Source of the DNA: Planctomycetota bacterium
GTDB taxonomy: Bacteria > Planctomycetota > UBA1135 > UBA2386
NCBI GenBank assembly: GCA_025459175.1
Contig: JALORC010000007.1
Location: 29,413 to 93,412, forward strand
DNA length: 64,000 nucleotides
Reading direction: 5' to 3'
In this document: positions 17,184 to 26,051 of the stretch, piece after piece
How the letters are laid out: each line of letters begins with the position of its first letter
Position numbering within the stretch: position 1 is the stretch's first letter
Notes under the pieces: generated by a model
What the model was told of the DNA's origin: nothing
The model's input: only the letters and a program-made list of their open reading frames with translations
Databases searched by the model: none
Program-made: the position numbers and the translations under genes

Positions 17184-17756
17184 TCAGGACTTGACGACAT
17201 GCACCAGCACGAACGCCAGCCGGCCGTTGGTGACATAGTCGGTCGGCGTCTCGAACATGACTCCGAAGTAGTCGACGATCTGCTGCAGGTCGATGTCGGG
17301 GAAGTCGAAGGTCAGAATCAGGTGTCCACCCGGCGCCACCTGCCCGAGCAGGTTGTCGAGGGTCCTGACGACTTTGTCACTCGGCAGGTGCTCGATCGTC
17401 GACACGTTGAGCACGAAGTCGAAGGTGCGGTCGTGTGGCTCGGTGATGTCGTGGTGTTCGAACCGGTCGCCCGGCGGCTTGGTCTCCGTTCCCGGATAGC
17501 CGCCGCCCCACAGATCCGAATGCACCGCGTCCGGACACAGCGCGCTGACATCGGCGCAGAAGGTCAGGTGCAGACAATCGCCCGAGTTCAGGCCGCCGCA
17601 CGCGGTGTTGTGCACGGTGCGGGGGCGATACTTGCGCAGCATGTCGAGCACGTAGCGCCACTCGTAGACACGCGACCAGTGCACATACCGGTCCTCGCGC
17701 GGGTCGTCCTTGGTGAAGAACCTCGACTCGAGCACCTGGAAAGGTCTGGGCACCAT
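17184..17756 (-). CDS. Class I SAM-dependent methyltransferase
   Basis: 190 residues, cytosolic. The SAM-binding region is unusual: HNTACGGLNSGDCLH near residue 50 in place of a plain GxGxG, followed by HHDITEPHDRTFDFVLNVSTIEHL, which gives the acidic strand-4 region and the post-motif helix, then GQVAPGGHLILTFDFP, the typical methyltransferase motif III. The substrate cannot be predicted. It stands alone between the ECF fusion and a decayed DUF4345-like fragment. The 207 bases on its downstream side (16976-17183) show nothing recognisable. Confidence 0.75.
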   Translation of the reverse strand: MVPRPFQVLESRFFTKDDPREDRYVHWSRVYEWRYVLDMLRKYRPRTVHNTACGGLNSGDCLHLTFCADVSALCPDAVHSDLWGGGYPGTETKPPGDRFEHHDITEPHDRTFDFVLNVSTIEHLPSDKVVRTLDNLLGQVAPGGHLILTFDFPDIDLQQIVDYFGVMFETPTDYVTNGRLAFVLVHVVKS

Positions 17757-17840
17757 GGCAGCGAAGGTCTACCGCAAAGCGCGGCGCGCACCATGGCCAA
17801 CCGTCGCTCGGCTCGTGACACGCCGGAGCTGATCCAACAC

Positions 17841-17926
17841 CGCGGCGCCACGGCAAGACGATCGTCGCCAGCAGCAGCACGATCTCCAGCCCGAACGCGA
17901 ACCGCGCGCTGCCGCGCGCGACCCCA
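17841..17926 (-). pseudogene. C-terminal remnant of a DUF4345-like membrane-protein gene
   Basis: On the minus strand this short stretch encodes SARFAFGLEIVLLLATIVLP followed by WRRG, matching the C-terminal helix of the intact protein at 22275-22652 (NARFAFGLEVVLLLAAVVLL then WRRGG). There is no upstream gene body and no stop at the matching place, so it is a decayed copy. Confidence 0.6.
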
Positions 17927-17932
17927 CTCCGC

Positions 17933-19150
17933 TCACGGCAGCAGCCCGTGCTGCTGGTACCACCCCCGCACCGTCGCCAACATGCCGGCATCGATCGCGA
18001 TCTGCGCATGCGTGTAGCCCCCGTACACCAGCAACTCGTGCACCGTCGGGTTCGCCGCCAGCTGCGCGGCCAACTGCTGATCCAGCGCCAGCGGCACCAC
18101 GGTGTCCGCGTCCCCGTGATGCATCTGGTACGGCACCTGGATGCCCTGGGCCTGCGCCGGCGACGTCGCCGCGGCCCCGGGCTGCGTGCTCATGCCACCG
18201 GCGGTGTGCGAGGCGACCAGGAATCGCTGCGGGTGCGTGCCCACCAGCGCCGCGGTGGCGAACGCACCCATGCTGTGACCGTGCGCGGCGACCCGACGCA
18301 GGTCGACGTAACCGAGGCTCTGCAGCAGATCGAGGCACTTGCGATTGCGCAGCACGTTCGCGGCGCTGGCGCCGACGTCGGTCGCCAGACCGGGCGCGCC
18401 GAGCGGCACGTTCGCGGCATGGGTCAGATTGGTCATGATGCAGACCAGCCCGAAGCTGCGCAGCGTGGCCGCGATCTGCGACGAGTAGGAGTTGACGTTG
18501 CCGCCGAAGCCATGACTGATGACGACGGCGGGGTAGTTGACGTGACCACCCGCGGGCGGCTGACTCGGCTTGTAGAGCTTGCCGCGCAGGTCGTAGGCGA
18601 TGCCGTCGACGGTCGCGACATAGGTCCAGGTGGCACCACCGACTGCGGTCGGATTCCCGACCAGGGTGAAGCCGGGCATGCCGACGACGCTGCCGAGTGT
18701 CAGCGCGACCCCTTGCGAGAACGTCAGCGGCAGCGCGCCGCCGAGGGCGGGATCGCCGACGTTCAACCATTGCGCATACCAGGTCGAGGCGACCAGGCCC
18801 GGCGTCGCCGGCACCGTCAGCGCATACTCCGCGGCACCGGCCGGTGCGGTGGCCGCCTCGATGACCAGCGGCTCCGCGAGCAGCGAACAACTCGGCAGCC
18901 CGAGGCTGCCGAGTGCCAACGGCAACGGCGTCGCCCCCCACGTCGTCGCCGACTGGCCGAGCACGACGAACGGCAGGCTGCCGGCGGCGAGGTTCGCCTC
19001 GTAGAGCAGCAGTTGCCCGGCACCTGGATTCGGCGCGTGGCCGGAGGTGGTGACGGCTGATGGCGTGCAGGCAGTGCCGTAGGGCAGAGCACTGCCTTGC
19101 GCGGGCAACCAGGACGAGGCGAGGACAGCGATCGAGGCGAAGAAGCGCAT
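17933..19150 (-). CDS. Secreted alpha/beta hydrolase (polyesterase/dienelactone-hydrolase-like) with N-terminal shared module
   Basis: 405 residues. The signal peptide is MRFFASIAVLASSWLPAQG. Residues about 20-150 resemble the beta module found at the C-terminus of other exported proteins here (YGTACTPSA..., PLPLALGSLGLPSCSL). The hydrolase domain starts near residue 195: NYPAVVISHGFGGN supplies the oxyanion-hole region, GHSMGA holds the nucleophile Ser293, HGDADTVVP the likely acid Asp349 and GGYTHAQI the likely His381. The nucleophile elbow and the short extracellular layout recall PET-hydrolase/cutinase-like and lipase enzymes, but the substrate is unknown. Its catalytic residues look complete. 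Confidence 0.82.
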   Translation of the reverse strand: MRFFASIAVLASSWLPAQGSALPYGTACTPSAVTTSGHAPNPGAGQLLLYEANLAAGSLPFVVLGQSATTWGATPLPLALGSLGLPSCSLLAEPLVIEAATAPAGAAEYALTVPATPGLVASTWYAQWLNVGDPALGGALPLTFSQGVALTLGSVVGMPGFTLVGNPTAVGGATWTYVATVDGIAYDLRGKLYKPSQPPAGGHVNYPAVVISHGFGGNVNSYSSQIAATLRSFGLVCIMTNLTHAANVPLGAPGLATDVGASAANVLRNRKCLDLLQSLGYVDLRRVAAHGHSMGAFATAALVGTHPQRFLVASHTAGGMSTQPGAAATSPAQAQGIQVPYQMHHGDADTVVPLALDQQLAAQLAANPTVHELLVYGGYTHAQIAIDAGMLATVRGWYQQHGLLP

Positions 19151-19257
19151 GGAGGGGCGCAGCTACGAAGCTGCGACCACGACTCCCACCGCGCAGGTTC
19201 GGATGACGCTGCCGCACCGGGTCCGCGTCGCGTCAGCGTCTGTGCAGGCGCGCCGGT

Positions 19258-22128
19258 TCAGAGTCCGAACGTCGCGCGACCGGCGTCGGACATCACGATG
19301 CCGAGCGGATTGGCAGGGTCGAGCACTGCCCACTGGTGGAACAGCATCAGGCCGGCAAGGCTGGCGTTCGACGGCACCTGGATGGAACGCAGTGCGGTAC
19401 CGTCCGCGGCGACCAGCTGCGCGTCGAGCACTTCCGACGACACGAACAGACTGCATCCCGGCGCCCCGGGCAACGCCGCCGGCAGCGGCACACCCTGGCT
19501 GCTCGCATCCGAACTGCCGCTGACCAACACCGCGAACGTCGCCGGCAGTGCCGAGGCCAGCGTGACATCGAACGACGCCGCGAACCGCGGCAGGCCGCGG
19601 TTGCCCAGCGCCGGCACCAGGTTCTGCCCGCCGCCCACACACAACACCCGCCACGACGGCCGCGTGATCAGCGTCGACAGGCCCTGCCACGGACCGGTGC
19701 CAGGATTGCGGAACTGCGCCGTGCCGGCGGCTCCCGACGCGATCTGCGACACGACGACCGTCTGCGCCGAGGTGTCGACGCCGAGGTAGAACGTGCCGGT
19801 CACCGCGACCGGGGCCGCGAACGTCGCGCGGTAGAAGCCGGCGGTCGGCCCGACCGTCAGCGTCGTCGACGCGAGCGGCAACACCGCCGGGACGCCACCG
19901 ACCGACGCGTAGATGTGCGCCGGGATCACCTGCGTGCCGCCGGTCGAACGCGTATAGAAGTCGAATCCGCTGACCTGCAAGGTGCCGGCGTTCGGCACGG
20001 TGTAGCCGTACTCGCGCGTGCGCACGGCGCCGCTCAAGCTCCCGCCGGCAGGGTTGAGCTGCGCGCAGACGGACGGTGCCACCACCGAACCCACGCACCC
20101 CTGGCCGAACCTGGTGAACGACGCCAGCGCGAGCGTGGGCGCCGAGCTCGGCTGGCCGGTGCCGCCGAGCACGACGAGCGCATAGTCGGCATCGACCGCC
20201 GGCGTCTCGACATGAGCATCGATCACGATGCGGGTCGCCTTCACGACCACCCGCCAGGTGCCGGCCGCGGGATTCTGCACGAAGGCGCATTCCAGCGGAT
20301 TGACCGAGTCCTCGACACCGCCGACCGCCGACCAGATCCCGGCCTCGAGTCCAGCGTTGCCCCAGCGCACCGTGCCGTCCGGCGCGATCAGGCACAGCGA
20401 GAGGTCGTTGACCAAGGTCGCGGTGGCACCAGGGATCGCGGCCGGCTCGTTGTAGGTCATCGCGACGCGCAGCGCCGGCGTGCCCGCCTGCACCGTGATC
20501 TCGTATTCGCGCAGCTGCCCCTGCTGCAGCACGTCGGTCTCGTCGACCAGGAACATGCGCCGGCGGTTGTTCCACAGATTCGCGAGATCGGGGAAGCCCC
20601 AGCCCTGGTGCTCGCGGCGGTTGTCGGTGCTGGCCGCGGTGAACGCATACGGCCGCGCCCCGGCGATCTGCAGCGCCTTCAGCGTGGTGTAGTGGGGGCG
20701 ATTGCTGTGCCGGCTGCCGCCCGGATTGCGCAGCGCGTTGCCGAAGCGGCCGAAGCCCGGCGTGGCCGACTCGTCGGTGAACATCTGGATCGCCAGCACG
20801 TTGTGCCCGGCGACGATCGGGGTGGCGCCAGAGGTGCCGCCGAAGCCCCCCGACCAGGCATCGCCCGAATAGCCCGCCGCACCGGTCAGGTCGGAGGTGC
20901 CGATGTTGTCGTAGTAGGCGCACAGGTCCGGCTTGATGCGCCCGTCGGCGGCCGGGCCGCGACTGGCACCCGCGGCCAGATAGCTGTCGTCGAGCGGGTT
21001 GGCGTTGTTGTTGTGGCGCACGCCGCCGATCGAGATCACGTTCTTGGCCCACGCCTGCGGCCGCGAGTTCTGGCTGTTGGCGTTGCTCTGGCTCTGCGTC
21101 CACGGGATGTCGTGATCGAACACGATGTCGTCGGCCTCGGCGGACACCGAGGTGTACTCGGTCGTCAAGGTGCCGCCCCACGACGCCGTGGTGTGACTGA
21201 CGGCGTGGATGTTGACGAGGTCGGAGACGACCTGCCAACGTGAGCCGATCACCGAGCCGTAGTTGGTGTAGAACTTGCCGGCGTCGGGCGCGAAACCGCG
21301 CACAGCCGGATTGCTGGTGCCGTTGCCGAACACGATGCCGGCCGTCGCATGGCCGTGCGTGTCGGCAGCACCGCCACTGCGCACGTTGACGACGCCGCCG
21401 GTGAAGTCGGGGTGCGTCGCCTCGAGCCCCTCGTAGATGTGGGCGTTGACGCCGGCGCCGGTGAAGCCGCCCTGCGTCTCGATGAAGTCGGCACCACCCT
21501 GGATGCGAGCGTTGTCGACGTCGAGCTCCGACGGCGTCCACGCATCGATCCACAGCACTTCGTCGAAGCTCGCCGCCAGCACCAACTGCGGGCCGGTCAA
21601 CATCGCCGAGAACAGCAGGCTGCCGGTGTGTTCGTCGACGATCGCGGCGCCGATCGCCTGCAGCCGCGCGGCGAGCGCCGGCTTGTCGACGCGCTTGTCG
21701 GCGACGACCAGGTTGTAGCGCACGGCCTCGGCCCGCTGCAGCGAACCGTCACCGAGCAGCCGCGGGTCGAGCCGGAAGCCGGGCTGGTAGGCCCCGACCC
21801 AACGCACGGTGGGCAGGTCCCGCAGACGCGCGGCGGCGCGCGCCTCGATGCGCACCACATGAGCGTTGTCGGGCAGATAGCCGAGCACCTGGCCGCCGCG
21901 CGCGGCGATCGCATCCCGGTCGGCCTGGGTCGGCGCGGCGGTGAATTGCACGATCCAGCTGCGGGTCGCAGCCGGTGCGACGAGTTCGCCCGGCAACGAC
22001 GGCTGCGTGCGAACGGGGTCGAACGAGGCCAGTCGCAGGCGCACCGAAGTGGCAGCCGGGTCCTGGGCCTGGAGAACGGTGGCAGCGGCAATGACCGCGA
22101 ACGCCGCGAGCGTGGATCTTGCTGGCAT
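19258..22128 (-). CDS. Secreted subtilisin-like (S8) serine peptidase with C-terminal sorting-like module
   Basis: 956 residues with a signal peptide (MPARSTLAAFAVIAAATVLQAQ). A propeptide-like inhibitor domain covers about 55-120 (SWIVQFTAAPTQADRDAI). The S8 core shows THGHATAGI (His258) and GGTSGATPIVAGH (Ser433). The position of the first catalytic Asp appears as HIYEGLEATHPDF, with Glu233 where Asp is expected. A beta-sandwich convertase-like region follows at about 540-640 (VNDLSLCLIAPDGT), then the window's shared C-terminal module ending TFGL. Expected to act outside the cell or in the periplasm. Activity with Glu in place of Asp is uncertain; it may be a variant family or an inactive relative. 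Confidence 0.82.
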   Translation of the reverse strand: MPARSTLAAFAVIAAATVLQAQDPAATSVRLRLASFDPVRTQPSLPGELVAPAATRSWIVQFTAAPTQADRDAIAARGGQVLGYLPDNAHVVRIEARAAARLRDLPTVRWVGAYQPGFRLDPRLLGDGSLQRAEAVRYNLVVADKRVDKPALAARLQAIGAAIVDEHTGSLLFSAMLTGPQLVLAASFDEVLWIDAWTPSELDVDNARIQGGADFIETQGGFTGAGVNAHIYEGLEATHPDFTGGVVNVRSGGAADTHGHATAGIVFGNGTSNPAVRGFAPDAGKFYTNYGSVIGSRWQVVSDLVNIHAVSHTTASWGGTLTTEYTSVSAEADDIVFDHDIPWTQSQSNANSQNSRPQAWAKNVISIGGVRHNNNANPLDDSYLAAGASRGPAADGRIKPDLCAYYDNIGTSDLTGAAGYSGDAWSGGFGGTSGATPIVAGHNVLAIQMFTDESATPGFGRFGNALRNPGGSRHSNRPHYTTLKALQIAGARPYAFTAASTDNRREHQGWGFPDLANLWNNRRRMFLVDETDVLQQGQLREYEITVQAGTPALRVAMTYNEPAAIPGATATLVNDLSLCLIAPDGTVRWGNAGLEAGIWSAVGGVEDSVNPLECAFVQNPAAGTWRVVVKATRIVIDAHVETPAVDADYALVVLGGTGQPSSAPTLALASFTRFGQGCVGSVVAPSVCAQLNPAGGSLSGAVRTREYGYTVPNAGTLQVSGFDFYTRSTGGTQVIPAHIYASVGGVPAVLPLASTTLTVGPTAGFYRATFAAPVAVTGTFYLGVDTSAQTVVVSQIASGAAGTAQFRNPGTGPWQGLSTLITRPSWRVLCVGGGQNLVPALGNRGLPRFAASFDVTLASALPATFAVLVSGSSDASSQGVPLPAALPGAPGCSLFVSSEVLDAQLVAADGTALRSIQVPSNASLAGLMLFHQWAVLDPANPLGIVMSDAGRATFGL

Positions 22129-22274
22129 GGGTGGGTGGTGCCGGGGCGGGCAGGCGGATCAAGGTATTGCCTGCCCGGCAACCGACCAGCCCCTGCCGCA
22201 CGAAGTGAGCGCCGCGTCGCGGGTCGGCCGCCGAGGAATTTCACCGCGGCCGAGTCAGCCGCGGACTGCGCCGA

Positions 22275-22652
22275 TCAACCGCCGCGCCGCCACAGCAGCA
22301 CGACCGCCGCCAGCAGCAACACGACCTCGAGCCCGAACGCAAACCGCGCGTTGCCGAGCGCCCCGAAGCCCAGCCGCACGGCAGCGAGGCTGCGCCAGCC
22401 CACCAGACCTCCGTACAGCGCCACCGACCACAACAGCGCGGTCCAACGCGTCTCGGGCAGCCAGACGGCAAGGGCATAGCCGACGCCGAGCCCCGCCTGC
22501 AGGCCGCCGTAGACGGCGAGGTACTCGGATTCGCCGCCGGCACCGGTGGTCGACAGGCCGAGCCAGTTAGCGGTGGTGCGCGGCGCGAGGGTGCACCAGA
22601 TCGAGAACGCGCCGTAGAGCACGGCATTGACGGCCAGGTAGAGCACGAGCAT
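22275..22652 (-). CDS. DUF4345-like four-helix membrane protein
   Basis: 125 residues from the ATG at 22652 (MLVLYLAVNAVLYGAF). Four transmembrane helices; the segment EYLAVYGGLQAGLGVGYALA fits the DUF4345 pattern of a conserved Glu-Tyr-Gly-Gly stretch at the start of helix 2. It ends with FGLEVVLLLAAVVLLWRRGG. Function unknown in the family. A decayed copy of its last helix lies about 4.4 kb away at 17841-17926. Confidence 0.65.
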   Translation of the reverse strand: MLVLYLAVNAVLYGAFSIWCTLAPRTTANWLGLSTTGAGGESEYLAVYGGLQAGLGVGYALAVWLPETRWTALLWSVALYGGLVGWRSLAAVRLGFGALGNARFAFGLEVVLLLAAVVLLWRRGG

Positions 22653-22716
22653 GGCCCCATCATGCGCCGCGGCGCGGGATTCGGTGTGCGCCGTGTCCCG
22701 AACGCTGTCGCGGCCC

Positions 22717-22995
22717 TCACGGATCGTGAGCGAGCGCGACCTCCACCGCATCGAGCGACGTCGGCACATCGATCATCGCCTTGGTCAACACACCTCCGCA
22801 AAGTCTCTCTGCCGACAAACGCCACTCGCGTTCGGGGAGGCCACGGAAGGTGACCTTGCTCGGTGCGACCCTGAACGGTCAGTATCTCGTCATCGGCCAG
22901 GCTGGTTCGAGCACCGACCACGTCGCGCAAGTGGTCGCCCTCGAGCAGCGCCCAGGGCCACTGCGCCGACGGCCCGTGGCTGGACGAGAGTGCTC
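22717..22995 (-). pseudogene. Possible frameshifted gene remnant
   Basis: This 355-base space between genes (22653-23007) is not empty on the minus strand. One frame reads PSAQWPWALLEGDHLRDVVG and onward to about 22870, and a second frame then reads VTFRGLPEREWRLSAERLCG and continues to a stop at 22717-22719. Joined, they look like one C-terminal gene piece with a frame change near 22865. No family recognised. Confidence 0.3.
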
Positions 22996-23007
22996 GGCAC
23001 GGCGACG

Positions 23008-23922
23008 ATGCCGCGGCGAATGAGGATGATCCGATCGCGCCTTCGGTGGCTGTTGGCCAGACGCAATCACGGGGCGCTCGGCCTGGCCCTGCTGATGACC
23101 ATCCCCTGCGTTGCCCAGGAGCCAGCTCCGCCTGCAGCACCAGACGCTAAGCCGACCACCGTGACCAGCGCCTTCCGGATGCCGGACCTCACGCGCTTCG
23201 ATGCCGACCGCGAACCCGGCGCGGGCACCGCCGACAAGCGGCTGCTGGCACTGCTGCGTGAACTCGAGCAGGTCGATCGTTGCCAGCCGCTGACCCTGGC
23301 CGTGACCGCCGGCACGCTCTGGGCGCGCTATCCGGCCGGAGCCAAGCTCGCCGTCGAGGGTTCCCTGCTCCAGATCATCAAGCCGGAGCCGGTCGGCGCG
23401 CAGTTGCAGCTGTCGGTGCTGACGATGCCGACCGCAGTCGCCGAACGCAGCGGGCTCGTGCCGAGCGCGAGCCGTGCGCTCGACGAGGTGGCGGTCGGTG
23501 TGCTCGGCCGCGCGGCCACGGCGGCCGGTGGGACGCTGCGCAACCTGCCGGAGTTCTCGGTGTCGGCGCTGACGCCGTTCACGGTCCCGCTGCAGGCACT
23601 GGCAGAAGGCGCCAGCGCCAAGGAACGGGTCGCAGGGGAACTGGTGCCCCTCGATGCGACGACCGTGCTGATCGCGTTCGATCTGCTGCGCGACGTTGCG
23701 GGCAGCACCGAGGCACCGGGCAAGCCGCTGCACGTTGCCGCGCGAATGCAAGCAGGCAGCGTGCTCGTGTGCAGCGTCGACACCGAGTCGGGACAGGCGA
23801 TCGTGGTAGTGATGCGCTGCCTCGCCGTGGCCGCCCCGAAGCCAGCGCCGGCGCCCGTACCGGCCCCGCAAGGCAAGACTGCCGATCCGCCGGGGCGCGG
23901 CAGGCTTCACGCCCCCTTGTAG
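23008..23922 (+). CDS. Exported hypothetical protein
   Basis: 304 residues from the ATG at 23008; in-frame ATGs at 23020 and 23026 are alternatives. A basic N-terminus (RSRLRWLLARRN) and the hydrophobic run ALGLALLMTIPCVAQ form a signal peptide, with a cysteine at the end that might be lipidated. The mature part has a Pro-rich start, a body of mixed alpha/beta character without recognised motifs, and a Pro/Ala/Lys-rich tail. I do not recognise a family. Its 3' end overlaps the convergent RtcB gene by 16 bases. Confidence 0.6.
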   Translation: MPRRMRMIRSRLRWLLARRNHGALGLALLMTIPCVAQEPAPPAAPDAKPTTVTSAFRMPDLTRFDADREPGAGTADKRLLALLRELEQVDRCQPLTLAVTAGTLWARYPAGAKLAVEGSLLQIIKPEPVGAQLQLSVLTMPTAVAERSGLVPSASRALDEVAVGVLGRAATAAGGTLRNLPEFSVSALTPFTVPLQALAEGASAKERVAGELVPLDATTVLIAFDLLRDVAGSTEAPGKPLHVAARMQAGSVLVCSVDTESGQAIVVVMRCLAVAAPKPAPAPVPAPQGKTADPPGRGRLHAPL

Positions 23923-25019
23923 ACCAGCACCGGTTCGAGCCGCCGCAGGATGCGCACCAGCTCGCGCTGCGCCCGCATCACCGCGCTGATGTCCTTGTAG
24001 GCCGCGGGCGCCTCGTCGCACAGGCGCGGTACGAGGGCGCGTTCGTAGAACACCGCGCCGAGCGACCGCTCGAACTCGCGCACCGGCACCCGCCGCCGCG
24101 CCTCGCCGCGCGCCAGCTTGCGCCCGGCCCCGTGCGAGCTCGAGCACATCGCCGCCGCACAGCCGCGGCCCTCGACATGGAACGACCACGTGCCCATCGA
24201 GCCAGGGATCACGCCGAACTCGTCCGCCTGCGCCGACGACGCGCCCTTGCGATGCACCCACAGCCGTTCGCCGGCATGCACTTCCTCGCGCACGAAGTTG
24301 TGCACGACGTCCTGCCAACTGCCCCAGTCGACCTCGATGCCGAGCGCGTGCCGTAGAGCAGCCGCAGCCGCCTCGCCGATCGCGCGGCGGTTGGCGCGCG
24401 CGAACGCGACCGCGAGCGCATGGTCGTGCAGGTAGTCGGCGCCGTACCCGTCGACCGACAGCGACACCAGCCCTTTGTGCGCACTGCCGCCAGCGCTGCC
24501 GCGCGCGAGATGATGATCACGCACCGCCGGGCCGAGCGCGCGCGAGCCGCTGTGCACCATCAGCCACAACTGATCGTGCTCATCGGCCTGCACTTCGAGG
24601 AAGTGATTGCCGCGGCCGAGCGTGCCGAACTCGACCCGCAGCTCGCGCGCGATCGTGCGCTGCAGGCCAGGATCCGACAGCGCCCCGAGCGGCGCATCGC
24701 GCGCCGCGTGGTGCCGGATCGCCGGCACCCGTTCGCGCAGTGCCGCGAACACGCGTTCGGCAGCTTCTGCATCGGCGAGCATTTCGCGCGAGGCTTCGAG
24801 CCGCACCACCGCCATGCCACAACCGATGTCGCCGCCGACCGCCTGCGGATACAGGCGATCGGCGGTGCCGAGCACGGTGCCGACACAGACGTGTTCGGAC
24901 AGATGCACGTCCGGCATCACCGCGATGCGCGCCACTCCGGGTGCCGCGGCGAGCCGTTCGAGCGCCTGGGCGACGTCCTTCGGCAACGGCTCCGCCAACC
25001 AGCGGTGCACGACGGTCAT
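23907..25019 (-). CDS. rtcB: RtcB-family RNA ligase
   Basis: 370 residues, short for the family. RtcB joins RNA 2',3'-cyclic phosphate or 3'-phosphate ends to 5'-OH ends using GTP and manganese. The signature residues are present in order: MPDVH (Asp37), GGDIGCGM (Asp64, Cys67 as metal ligands), GRGNHFLE (Asn138, His139), MVHSGSR (His156), the histidine of VVHNFVREE (His240), HRKGA, IPGSMGT and SSSHGAGR, whose His296 is the predicted guanylylation site. The ligase should be active. Its ATG overlaps the stop of an upstream RbfA-like gene (ATGA), so the two are translationally coupled; no archease or PrfH gene is present. Confidence 0.92.
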   Translation of the reverse strand: MTVVHRWLAEPLPKDVAQALERLAAAPGVARIAVMPDVHLSEHVCVGTVLGTADRLYPQAVGGDIGCGMAVVRLEASREMLADAEAAERVFAALRERVPAIRHHAARDAPLGALSDPGLQRTIARELRVEFGTLGRGNHFLEVQADEHDQLWLMVHSGSRALGPAVRDHHLARGSAGGSAHKGLVSLSVDGYGADYLHDHALAVAFARANRRAIGEAAAAALRHALGIEVDWGSWQDVVHNFVREEVHAGERLWVHRKGASSAQADEFGVIPGSMGTWSFHVEGRGCAAAMCSSSHGAGRKLARGEARRRVPVREFERSLGAVFYERALVPRLCDEAPAAYKDISAVMRAQRELVRILRRLEPVLVYKGA

Positions 25020-25342
25020 CGTGCACCTCCGGGTGGCAGCACCGTGAACGACAGCTGTGGCACGCGGCGCCGGTGCACCAGTTCGGCCACCGCTTCGCGC
25101 AGGAAGCCGCGCGCGCGATCAAGCGCTGCCAGGGTTGCGACCAGGCCGTGGCCGCGCGGGTCCGAGACGACGACCAGCACGTGCCGGTCGTCGGGCATCG
25201 GCTCGACGTGATCGAGCTCGAGGTCCATCAGGATCGGATCGGAGGAATCGCCCAGTGCGTACGACAGTGCGTCGTGCACCTGGGCACAGAGTTGGCGGGC
25301 CTTCTGGGAGGACCGGCCGCCGCGGTCATTCGACGAATGCAT
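25016..25342 (-). CDS. RbfA-like small protein coupled to rtcB
   Basis: 108 residues, cytosolic, starting MHSSNDRGG. The pattern follows ribosome-binding factor A: an initial helix (ARQLCAQVHDALSYALGD), a statement-like strand ILMDLELDHVEPMPDDRHVL, a helix with the L..ARGFLREAVAE segment matching RbfA's L....g.lR..i, and VPQLSFTVL matching the RbfA P.l.F.lD strand. RbfA is a KH-fold protein that binds the 30S subunit near the 16S rRNA neck and 3' region. This copy is short, diverged and tied to rtcB by a 4-base overlap, so it is probably a specialised paralogue and not the housekeeping factor. I infer a role in repair of the ribosomal RNA end. Confidence 0.65.
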   Translation of the reverse strand: MHSSNDRGGRSSQKARQLCAQVHDALSYALGDSSDPILMDLELDHVEPMPDDRHVLVVVSDPRGHGLVATLAALDRARGFLREAVAELVHRRRVPQLSFTVLPPGGAR

Positions 25343-25664
25343 CTGCTGGTCACATGGCGTGCTCGCGCACGCCCGAATGGAACCGATGTGGGTACGGAGT
25401 CCCGTTGGATCAGGACTCGACGCTCAACCCGGCCGCCGCGCGCTGTTCAGCCGCGCGAGAACCGGGAGGCGGACACAGCGATGCAGATGCGTTGCATGGT
25501 GGCCTCTCGGGGAGGGCGGGAAGGTAGCGGCAAGGTGGGAGTTGGCAAGGGGCGAACGGGGCGATGCCGACCGGATGCTCGCCGAGGACGAGGAACGCGA
25601 ACGGGCCGCGGCGGGGCACACAGAAATCCCTGCCCCTGCCGGCGCGATCTGTCGCTCGACGAGC
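25343..25664. other. Intergenic region without recognised features
   Basis: These 322 bases separate the divergent rbfA-like/rtcB operon and a small exported protein. Reading all frames gives no family-like peptide, no clear hairpin with a T-run and no strong promoter match. It must hold at least the promoter of the leftward operon. Confidence 0.3.
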
Positions 25665-25892
25665 ATGAACCATCTCCACATCCCCAGACTCCTGTTGCTC
25701 GCGCTGGTCGGCGCGAGCCTGCTTGCCGCGCTGCCGGCGACCACGCGTCCCCTGCAGCAGCCCGCACCGACATCGGCGCACCACGACGCATACGCAGACC
25801 AGCCGTCGGCCGCGTTCGAGGCCCAGGACCCGAAGCCGAAGCAGGGTCCGAAGCAGGGCGCCGGCAAGAAGAAGCGGGCGAAGCCCACTTGA
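25665..25892 (+). CDS. Small exported protein, basic C-terminus
   Basis: 75 residues from the ATG at 25665. Residues 8-25 (PRLLLLALVGASLLAALPA) are a strong Sec signal or single membrane anchor, followed by a Gln/Pro/His-rich stretch and a Lys-rich tail (PKPKQGPKQGAGKKKRAKP). The same frame is open upstream, but that part is not protein-like. No family recognised; the basic tail could bind nucleic acid, lipopolysaccharide or other polyanions. Confidence 0.45.
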   Translation: MNHLHIPRLLLLALVGASLLAALPATTRPLQQPAPTSAHHDAYADQPSAAFEAQDPKPKQGPKQGAGKKKRAKPT

Positions 25893-26051
25893 CGCCGGGT
25901 TCGCCGCACGCGGTCGCGTGCATGAAGCAAGGAGGCCGCTACGCATGTTCTGCGAGCGGCCTCGGCCACCTGGGCCAACGCCATCGGCCAGCGCCGGAAA
26001 TCACGGCCTGACCGCGAACGGACTCCGACCCCGGTTCGCTGTCCAGCGACC

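Noticed and set aside
22879..24318. Long minus-strand frame opposite the exported protein at 23008
   Set aside because: Low-complexity shadow; the true minus-strand gene here is rtcB in another frame.
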